Assembly: GCA_028869725.1 (NCBI GenBank)
Contig: JAGWRJ010000569.1
Location: 1-10,895, forward strand
Origin: Alphaproteobacteria bacterium
Lineage (GTDB): Bacteria; Pseudomonadota; Alphaproteobacteria; Micropepsales; Micropepsaceae
Length of the DNA stretch: 10,895 nt
Reading direction: 5' to 3'
Position numbers and translations under genes: made by a program. The notes under the pieces are model-generated. The model saw only the letters and a program-made list of their open reading frames with translations. It was not told the origin of the DNA and did not search any database. How positions within the stretch are numbered: position 1 is the stretch's first letter; each line of letters opens with the position of its first letter. Below, piece after piece: positions 5,657 to 10,895 of the stretch.

Positions 5657-7114
5657 ATGAACGAGTCGCAAGCAAACCAGGGCGCCCAGAACGCGAACAG
5701 CGGGACAATGCGTTTTCTGAAAAAACACTGGGTTGTAACCTGGTTCGGAGTCGGCCTCACAAGCTATGCCGTACTAGCCACCGCCAGCTATTGGCTCATG
5801 ATGCATGGCTTCGCCATTGCCGAACACGGCAGTTACGACAGGGCCGTGTCCGTCGCAACCATCATCCAGGCAACCTTCGCAGCGGCCGGACTGCTTGCCG
5901 TGTCCGCGGCCTTGCTTGCCATCGCGCGCAATACTGACCATACCTACAAGGAGCAGCTCGAGCAGCAGGTATGGCAGAGGCGCGAGGAATTTACACAGTT
6001 CGCCGAAGACGTTCTCAGGAAAGGCCTCGAGACATATTCGCAAATTGCATATACCATATCCCTACAGATTGGCATTAACGTAATTAATTTCGATAAGCTG
6101 AACGGCCAAGACGAAGAGCAGGTCTGGAAGGCTTATTGTGAGCATATCCGGATGCAAGACTGGGATGAAGTGTTTAAAATTCAAATCGAACGTTTATATA
6201 CCGATTTGCATGCAAGAGCAATCGCGCATTCGCCGTTCTGGAAAGGAATGCCGTCGATGCAGGAAACGCTAGAGACATTCATCAATTCCGATGACCACCA
6301 GAACCTTCTCAACACGTACAAAGAGAAATACGGAAGTAAATATGAAATGAAAAAGCACGAGCTGGAAGAAATCGAGAAGGACGTGCTTAAAGGCGAGCAG
6401 ACGGACAAAGCGTGGGCCGCGTGGGCTACGTACGAGAAGATTGTGAAATCGAAGATTGACAAGAATTTACCCAGCGTGTATCAATCCCAAGGCGGCACAG
6501 TGGATCTACGTGTAGATTCGGAATCGGTTGCTGTGCCACTGAATGCACTGACCGCCTGCCAAGCATTTGTGAAGGTGGCGGGCAAGAAATTTGAAGCTTG
6601 CGCCAGTGATTTACACAGAAATCCGCTGGCTCCTTGGCTGCATTCATCTTACTGCCCCAGATACGAGCGAGATACTCACGATTTCAAAACGGCCCCATTC
6701 ACTGCTTTACTTGCTGTAGTCGATTTAATACCGAGCTTATTCAATATAGTGGCTTATCTTGAACAATACCACATGGCAGACACACATAACAACAAGGGGT
6801 TCCTTGAGCAGCAGGAAAGATTCAGGCAATACTTGCATATTCCTTCGATCAATCCACTGTGCGTGATTCACAAGATCAGAAATGCGGACGACCTCCGCGG
6901 CTATTTGGCCAAGGAGGCTTCTTCTGGTAGTCAGTTTGGCAATGGAGGTGCGCTATCAGAAGAACGAATGCGCGAACTTCAATATTGGTTCGGCGATTAC
7001 GCGATTTTTTTCTCGAAAATATATAATATTATTCTTACAAGGCGCACTCCGTTCGCTTTCAACGAATGGAAGGATCGTATCTTTGCCTATCGATATGGCA
7101 TGCCCACCAAATAA
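5657..7114 (+). CDS. Two-helix membrane protein of unknown family, partner of the AAA-M41 protein
   Basis: The product has 485 residues. A short N-terminal tail is followed by two hydrophobic segments, about residues 25-49 (WVVTWFGVGLTSYAVLATAS) and 64-90 (VATIIQATFAAAGLLAVSAA), joined by a short loop. A Lys/Arg/Glu-rich stretch with coiled-coil character (about 95-125) then leads into a large, probably cytosolic domain. A second charged helical region is at 228-266. No catalytic motif is recognised. The architecture resembles membrane-anchored effectors of some abortive-infection proteins, but I cannot assign a family. The first roughly 280 bases are GC-rich like the protease gene, while the rest is clearly richer in A and T, as if the C-terminal domain had been swapped in. 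It may anchor the soluble protease, be its substrate, or be a toxin held in check by it; all three are inference. The frame stays open for 52 codons after the TAA. Confidence 0.8.
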   Translation: MNESQANQGAQNANSGTMRFLKKHWVVTWFGVGLTSYAVLATASYWLMMHGFAIAEHGSYDRAVSVATIIQATFAAAGLLAVSAALLAIARNTDHTYKEQLEQQVWQRREEFTQFAEDVLRKGLETYSQIAYTISLQIGINVINFDKLNGQDEEQVWKAYCEHIRMQDWDEVFKIQIERLYTDLHARAIAHSPFWKGMPSMQETLETFINSDDHQNLLNTYKEKYGSKYEMKKHELEEIEKDVLKGEQTDKAWAAWATYEKIVKSKIDKNLPSVYQSQGGTVDLRVDSESVAVPLNALTACQAFVKVAGKKFEACASDLHRNPLAPWLHSSYCPRYERDTHDFKTAPFTALLAVVDLIPSLFNIVAYLEQYHMADTHNNKGFLEQQERFRQYLHIPSINPLCVIHKIRNADDLRGYLAKEASSGSQFGNGGALSEERMRELQYWFGDYAIFFSKIYNIILTRRTPFAFNEWKDRIFAYRYGMPTK

Positions 7115-7273
7115 AAATTTGCTACATTCAAGAATTCATCTGATTACCCGCGCCTTTTTGTAGCGCTCAAGGATAATTTCGGAAATGAATATGCCGCGAG
7201 GCACAAGAATCTGCGCATGCTCAAGTGGTACTACCATCCGCGGACGACGGATCTGGCGAAGAAGCTGGGGTAA
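7115..7273 (+). pseudogene. In-frame open extension after the stop of the membrane-protein gene
   Basis: Directly after the TAA at 7112-7114 the same frame stays open for 52 codons to a TAA at 7271-7273. The translation looks protein-like, including DYPRLFVALKDNFGNEYAAR and RMLKWYYHPRTTDLAKKLG. It has no start codon of its own except an internal ATG (RMLKWYY). Either the ancestral protein was 538 codons long and acquired a stop, or the stop is read through, or this is the tail of an unrelated gene that happens to be in phase. I do not recognise the tail sequence. Confidence 0.4.
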
Positions 7274-7354
7274 CGGTGGCGGCGGCTTTCCGTACGCAGG
7301 AGAGAAAGTGGGCGGGGCGCAGCAGCCAGCGCTAGACTGCGGGCCTGCAGCGTA

Positions 7355-7363
7355 GGGGGGGGG
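7355..7363 (+). repeat. Nine-G homopolymer at the ribosome site of the Sel1 lipoprotein gene
   Basis: Nine consecutive G bases end four bases before ATG 7368 and form the only purine-rich ribosome-binding region of that gene. Tracts of this length can slip during replication, changing the spacing and so the level of translation. Confidence 0.6.
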
Positions 7364-7367
7364 ATCG

Positions 7368-8735
7368 ATGATGCGCGCGATCGTTGTAGCTTGCCTGTTG
7401 GCGCTTGCCGTAACAGCGTGTTCACGGGACGCTGGCGATTCTTACCTTGCAGGCGCGCGAGCTTACAAGGCTCGGGACTTTCATACTGCACTCGCAGATT
7501 TCAGGTACGCATCAGCGCAGGGGAATGCCGAAGCCCAGAACAAACTCGGCGAAATGTACAGCTCAGGCAAAGGCGTGCCGCAGAACTACGTCGAAGCGAC
7601 AAAGTGGTTTCGTCTCGCCGCGCATCAGGGGAATGCACAAGGTCAATACAACCTTGGGCTTATGTATGGATATGGACAAGGCGTGCCACTCGACTTGACG
7701 AAGGCTGACGCGTTGTTCAAGCTCTCAGCTGCGCAGGGCAATGCACAGGCTCAGAACATCCTTGGCAACTCGTATCTCGACGGTTTGGGTGTTCCCAAAG
7801 ACTATGCCCAAGCAATAAAGTATTACCAATTAGCAGCAAAGCAAGGCCTGCCAGATGCGCAGGCTAACTTAGGAATGATGTACGCCAGAGGTTCTGGTGT
7901 TCAGCAGAACTATATAAAAGCAGCAGAGCTACTCCGAATCGCGGCACAACAAGGATCTGCAGGAGCTCAAAGTGACCTTGGTGTAATGTACGCCAGGGGC
8001 ACGGGTGTGCCACAGAGCTTTGCAAAGGCAGTCAAATGGTATCGGCTAGCTGCGAATCAGGGCGACGCCTCTAGTGAGCGTCTTCTAGCTAACATGTACG
8101 CACATGGTCTAGGTGTCTCACAGGACTATGCAGAAGCGGCGAAATGGTTCCGACTAGCTGCGATTCAGGGGGACGCCATAGCAGAGAATGATCTAGGGAC
8201 AATGTATGCTTTAGGCCATGGAGTACCGGTTGATTATGCTAAAGCGGCATATTGGGTTCACCTCGCGGCGAAACAAGGAGTTTCAGTTGCGCAAAGCACA
8301 CTTGGAGCTATGTACGAGAATGGCGCAGGCGTGCGACAAGATTACCTAATGGCGTTGAAATGGAATCGTTTAGCAGCGCAGCAAGGCAATGACTACGCCG
8401 AATTCAACCTCGGCGATATGTACGAGCATGGTTTAGGTGTTTCTCAAGACTCAACCGAGGCCTTGCGGTGGTATCGCCTATCAGCTCAGCAGGGATTCCC
8501 CCCGGCACAGAATAGTCTTAGCCGGATCTCCACCAATAGTGAACAGAGTGTCTCGCCAAATTCTGAGGATAATACTCATCTGCGGGAGCAGGCCAGCAGT
8601 GGAGATCAACGCACGAACTGTGGCGCATCGTATGCGAAAATCTTGCATAGAATGCATTTAGTTTTAACTAACGCCGCAGGGATCTGTAAGTCTGATGAGT
8701 CGACGTTCACGACTTGCCCACCATGTCCGCAATAA
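7368..8735 (+). CDS. Sel1-repeat lipoprotein
   Basis: The product has 455 residues. It begins with a lipoprotein signal, MMRAIVVACLLALAVTAC, with the lipobox Cys at residue 18, so the mature protein is probably membrane-anchored and faces the periplasm. From about residue 35 to 385 there are roughly ten Sel1-like repeats of 36 residues, each with an A-x-K-W-x-R-L-A-A-x-Q-G core and an L-G-x-M-Y-x-x-G-x-G-V turn. These form an alpha-solenoid for protein binding. After the repeats comes a Ser/Asn-rich tail with four Cys (418, 440, 450, 453), ending CPPCPQ. Sel1 proteins act as adaptors in envelope quality control, secretion or host interaction; the partner here is unknown. There are two adjacent ATGs and the first is used. 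Base composition is lower in GC than the flanking transposase and integrase genes, consistent with separate acquisition. Confidence 0.88.
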   Translation: MMRAIVVACLLALAVTACSRDAGDSYLAGARAYKARDFHTALADFRYASAQGNAEAQNKLGEMYSSGKGVPQNYVEATKWFRLAAHQGNAQGQYNLGLMYGYGQGVPLDLTKADALFKLSAAQGNAQAQNILGNSYLDGLGVPKDYAQAIKYYQLAAKQGLPDAQANLGMMYARGSGVQQNYIKAAELLRIAAQQGSAGAQSDLGVMYARGTGVPQSFAKAVKWYRLAANQGDASSERLLANMYAHGLGVSQDYAEAAKWFRLAAIQGDAIAENDLGTMYALGHGVPVDYAKAAYWVHLAAKQGVSVAQSTLGAMYENGAGVRQDYLMALKWNRLAAQQGNDYAEFNLGDMYEHGLGVSQDSTEALRWYRLSAQQGFPPAQNSLSRISTNSEQSVSPNSEDNTHLREQASSGDQRTNCGASYAKILHRMHLVLTNAAGICKSDESTFTTCPPCPQ

Positions 8736-8811
8736 TGTAGTTTCGGCTTGTTGGTGCCTTCAAAAGACCGCAGAAGACATAGTAAAATCAGACCAAGCAC
8801 TTAATCTGTGA

Positions 8812-8830
8812 GTCAACTCACTCTGTTGAC
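8812..8830. repeat. Inverted repeat between the Sel1 gene and the ISL3 remnant
   Basis: GTCAAC (8812-8817) and GTTGAC (8825-8830) are perfect complements with a seven-base spacer. They overlap a second palindrome, GTGAGT-CA-ACTCAC (8808-8821). No U-tract follows. The site could be a weak terminator, an operator, or the insertion hotspot used by the transposon next to it. Confidence 0.3.
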
Positions 8831-8856
8831 ACCACTCCTGGTAAAACTGTACATTT

Positions 8857-9391
8857 GGGGCTCTCTCTCGATCCGTGTGGTTGATTCTCACGCGCTCATC
8901 TGTTGAGCGGGGTGGAGCCACGGGTTCTTCGGCAGGTGCTTGAGCTTGGCGCAGACGAGGTAGCTGATGGTGATCAGGTGCGCGTCGGAGCCATAGCCCT
9001 TGGCGCGCACCTTGGCCGCCTGGATGCGCCCATTGATGGCTTCGGCAAAGTCGTTGTTCAAGCCGGAGCGGAAATGTTCGAGGATGCCGACCAGATGCTT
9101 CGTCACCGTGGCACCCAGACGCTTGAACGGCGCCGGTCTGCACCTGGCCCAGCTGATCCAGCGTGGCAGCAGCGCTTGGGCGGCGGCCCGATCCGTGCAC
9201 TGCGAGAACACCTCGCGCAGCCGTTGCTTGAGAAGCCAGGCGCGCGCCGTCTTCAGTCCCGAGCGCTGCAACCAGTGCATCTGGGCGATCTGCGGGTGAG
9301 TCCAGTTCGTCGCATCCTTCAGCGTGCCCCAGCGGCAGCCCTTGAGGGCGACTTCCTGCTTGACCTCGGCCCGGCGCACCTGATCGATTGC
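8857..9391 (-). mobile_element. ISL3-family insertion sequence remnant, 3' end only
   Basis: The minus-strand transposase tail is followed by about 30 bases that end in GGGGCTCTCTCTCG, as read on the plus strand from 8857. This resembles the GGCTCT-type ends of ISL3 elements. The other end and the N-terminal half of the transposase are missing: homology ceases at about 9391, exactly against the integrase stop codon. The boundary at 8857 is approximate. Confidence 0.55.
8888..9391 (-). pseudogene. ISL3-family transposase, C-terminal fragment
   Basis: About 167 codons on the minus strand match the end of ISL3 DDE transposases: IDQVRRAEVKQE, ALKGCRWGTLKD, MHWLQRSGLKTARAWLLKQ, HFRSGLNNDFAEAINGRIQA, AKVRAKGYGSDAHLI and KHLPKNPWL. 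The family is about 400 residues long, so more than half is lost, including the first catalytic acids. What remains holds the last part of the catalytic core with the conserved N-N-x-x-E-x-x-N-x-x-I-Q segment. There is no start codon of its own apart from an internal GTG, so it is not functional. It ends by stop at 8888-8890. Confidence 0.85.
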
Positions 9392-9392
9392 G

Positions 9393-10538
9393 CTAAAGGT
9401 TCAGCGTCGCCAGCGCCGTAGCAGCATGTTCCTGCCTGAGATGACCGTAGTGTTTTTCGATCATCGCGACGGACGTGCCACTGACCTGCGCTACGGTGAG
9501 CAGGTCCAGGCCATGCGTCACGAGGTCCGTGATCGTGGAGTGGCGCAGCGTATACGCGGTGACGGCGTCCGGGAGCCCTGCGGCCCGCACGGCAGCCTTG
9601 ACCGGTCGCTTCCACTTGTCTTTATTCCAAGCCATTCCATCCGAACGCGTGAACAGCAGATCGCCAGGTGACTTGTTTTTTGCGAGGGCCGCCAGCGCCG
9701 CGGCGGTGTCAGCCGGCAACAAGATCGTGCGATAACCTTTGCTCTTGTCCCGAATGATGACCAGCTCGCGCTTGCGGATGTCAAGGTTCTGCACCCGTAG
9801 CGAGGCCAGTGCGCCGGGACGAATCGGCAGCAGGCAGAGTCCGCGGGCGAACGATGCGGCGTCTGAGGGGAGCGCCGCCAGAAACCGTCGCCGCTCGTCC
9901 CGATCGAGATACTCCGTCCTGCGCCCGTGCGTCGGAAGCGGCTTCAGCGCCTGCCTCCACGCCAAGTCGCTCAGGACCTCGCCCTCGTTGAACGCCTTGT
10001 TCAGTGCGGCCCGCAGCGCAACCATGTCGCGATTGACCGTGGCAGGCTGACGCTCGCGCGTGACTGCCATGCCACGTTTGTTTCGCGTCACCTTGGCGGG
10101 CAACGCTTCCAGATGGCGGCGCCATTCGCGCAGGTGCCGGTCCGTCAACTTGTGCAGGAGTACCTTGGCGATCGGTTCGGCATAGACATAGCGCTGGAAG
10201 CGCCCCCCCGACTCGGGCTTGACGAGGGCATATCGCTCGCAGACTTCACGGACGCTGATCGGCTCGTGAGAGCCGCCTCCGATCAGGTGCGCAAACCAGG
10301 CGCGCGCCTCGGTCGAGGCCGCGCCGAATCGCTCGCTGGCAGGCAGGTGGCCGAAATCGCCCAGCGAGCGATGCACCTGCTTCATCCGGTCTGCATCATA
10401 GAAACGGGCGATCCAGGTCCCTCCGCCGTCGTGTGCGGATGGCCGGAAGCCGAGGTACTGACCCGAGGTCAGCTTGTGCCAATAGGGCTCACGCCGAGGC
10501 TTGAGCCTGTCGCGCGCCTTGACCGTGCCCAGATCCAT
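9393..10538 (-). CDS. Tyrosine recombinase / island integrase
   Basis: From ATG 10538 the product is 381 residues. An N-terminal arm-binding region (to about residue 90) is followed by a core-binding domain (about 95-205) and a catalytic domain. Catalytic residues visible, numbered from this start, are Arg240 in LPIRPGALASL, Lys267 in DKSKGYR, Arg332-His333 in YTLRHSTIT, and the nucleophile Tyr364 in VAMIEKHYGHL. The first His of the usual H-x-x-R box is Tyr, as in many phage and island integrases. The enzyme cuts and joins DNA at the tRNA att site about 125 bases from its start codon. The frame is open from a TTG at 10553, but GGAGGT lies seven bases before ATG 10538, which decides the start. 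The stop touches the ISL3 remnant yet the C-terminus looks complete. Confidence 0.92.
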   Translation of the reverse strand: MDLGTVKARDRLKPRREPYWHKLTSGQYLGFRPSAHDGGGTWIARFYDADRMKQVHRSLGDFGHLPASERFGAASTEARAWFAHLIGGGSHEPISVREVCERYALVKPESGGRFQRYVYAEPIAKVLLHKLTDRHLREWRRHLEALPAKVTRNKRGMAVTRERQPATVNRDMVALRAALNKAFNEGEVLSDLAWRQALKPLPTHGRRTEYLDRDERRRFLAALPSDAASFARGLCLLPIRPGALASLRVQNLDIRKRELVIIRDKSKGYRTILLPADTAAALAALAKNKSPGDLLFTRSDGMAWNKDKWKRPVKAAVRAAGLPDAVTAYTLRHSTITDLVTHGLDLLTVAQVSGTSVAMIEKHYGHLRQEHAATALATLNL

Positions 10539-10545
10539 TGTCCCA

Positions 10546-10551
10546 ACCTCC
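10546..10551 (-). promoter_or_regulatory. Ribosome binding site of the integrase gene
   Basis: On the minus strand GGAGGT is seven bases before ATG 10538 and coincides with the first codons of the alternative TTG start at 10553. It therefore favours the shorter protein. Confidence 0.6.
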
Positions 10552-10559
10552 AAAACCCC

Positions 10560-10652
10560 GTACGGAAAAAGTACGAAAAACTATGGCGGATAAGCATGGA
10601 CTACAGCGCATTGCAAATCAATACGTTAGAACCACCGTGGACCATCATGGAC
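10560..10652. repeat. Short direct repeats between integrase and att core, possible integrase arm sites
   Basis: Two kinds of repeat are visible. One is a tandem pair, GTACGGAAAAA (10560-10570) then GTACGAAAAA (10571-10580). The other is TGGAC three times, at 10597-10601, 10638-10642 and 10648-10652, the last two separated by five bases and embedded in TGGACCATCATGGACC. Tyrosine integrases bind arm-type repeats next to their crossover site, so these are candidates. The same bases also hold the integrase promoter region. Confidence 0.4.
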
Positions 10653-10665
10653 CCCATTTCCCTAC

Positions 10666-10711
10666 CTTCACACGGCAGGGGTCACAGGTTCAAACCCTGT
10701 ACCGCCCACCA
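10666..10711 (+). other. attR-like site: 3' fragment of tRNA-Val(CAC)
   Basis: The sequence matches the 3' half of a tRNA. It has anticodon loop TTCACAC (10667-10673, anticodon CAC), stem GGCAG (10674-10678) and T-arm ACAGG-TTCAAAC-CCTGT (10684-10700). The acceptor strand ACCGCCC (10701-10707), discriminator A and encoded CCA (10709-10711) complete it. The expected 5' half (acceptor GGGCGGT, D-arm) is absent upstream, and the 5' side of the anticodon stem (CTACC) pairs imperfectly. This is the pattern left at the far end of an island integrated into a tRNA gene. The exact 5' limit of the att core cannot be set without the other end. The fragment is not an expressed tRNA. Confidence 0.8.
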
Positions 10712-10742
10712 GTCTTTGCTCGAAATGCACCGAGTCACGAAG

Positions 10743-10773
10743 AAGGCCGATCCTTGCGGACCGGCCTTTTTTT
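10743..10773 (+). terminator. Rho-independent terminator downstream of the tRNA fragment
   Basis: AAGGCCG (10743-10749) pairs with CGGCCTT (10762-10768), with further pairing inside (TCC with GGA), followed by a run of seven T starting within the stem end. It is the original terminator of the chromosomal tRNA-Val transcript. That places chromosomal DNA, not island DNA, to the right. Confidence 0.75.
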
Positions 10774-10895
10774 GTGTCCGGAAAGACGGACAGGTACCCC
10801 ACTGGGCACCGATACTTCAGGGCGTTTCGCCAGCTTTCGACGACGCGTCCCTGCGCACGCGCCTCCCGGCCTGTACGAAGACGGCAAGCCGCAAC
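10774..10895. other. Chromosomal flank, no gene identified
   Basis: GC-rich sequence after the terminator, running off the edge. One plus-strand frame is open at the end but is too short to identify. Confidence 0.3.

Noticed and set aside
7500..8500. Regularly spaced repeats that could suggest a repeat array
   Set aside because: They are the DNA of 108-base Sel1 coding repeats in one frame. No CRISPR-like identical repeats with unique spacers exist in the window.
10774..10895. Open plus-strand frame at the right edge
   Set aside because: Too short and without motif or start to call a gene. A chromosomal neighbour of the tRNA is expected but cannot be identified from this piece.

Overview
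The window looks like accessory DNA from a GC-rich gammaproteobacterium of the Xanthomonadaceae, most likely a Xanthomonas. The basis is the high GC of the flanks, an IS3-type transposase N-terminus and an ISL3-type transposase C-terminus of kinds common in that genus, and a tRNA-Val integration site. The organism call is from recognition, not a search. The right end (about 10666-10711) carries only the 3' part of a tRNA-Val(CAC) followed by a terminator. It sits next to a tyrosine integrase, so this is one boundary of an integrated genomic island. The island lies to the left and chromosome to the right; the intact tRNA-Val should lie beyond the left edge.

Layout, left to right. (1) 1-231: broken end of an IS3-family element, minus strand. 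(2) 268-1028: an imperfect tandem duplication of about 200 bp, each copy holding a structured leader of about 150 nt followed by the start of an AlpA-type small DNA-binding protein. The first copy is degenerate and the second is intact. (3) 1240-2031: a calcineurin-like metallophosphoesterase. (4) 2032-2963: a gene-poor stretch with a decayed minus-strand Cys-rich reading frame. (5) 3021-7114: the core of the window, a tightly coupled two-gene operon. Gene one encodes an unusual protein with a ClpB-D2-like AAA+ module that has lost key catalytic residues, then an FtsH-type AAA+ module, then an M41 zinc protease domain, with no membrane anchor of its own. Gene two starts two bases after its stop and encodes a protein of 485 residues with two N-terminal membrane helices and a large cytosolic domain I do not recognise. 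An in-frame open stretch follows its stop codon. (6) 7368-8735: a Sel1-repeat lipoprotein with a nine-G tract at its ribosome binding site. (7) 8857-9391: an ISL3-family transposase remnant abutting the integrase gene. (8) 9393-10538: tyrosine integrase, minus strand. (9) 10554-10711: short direct repeats and the att/tRNA fragment.

How the parts may work together. The AlpA protein and the integrase are likely the island's control and mobility functions, because AlpA-family proteins often regulate integrase or act in excision. The AAA-AAA-M41 protein plus the two-helix membrane protein is the most interesting cargo. It resembles an FtsH protease whose membrane part has been replaced by a degenerate ClpB-like module, with membrane attachment perhaps supplied in trans by the second gene. 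Its position in a mobile island, the modular GC shift inside gene two, and the pairing of a regulated protease with a membrane protein suggest a defence or toxin-like stress system. That function is inference; I do not recognise the pair as a named system.
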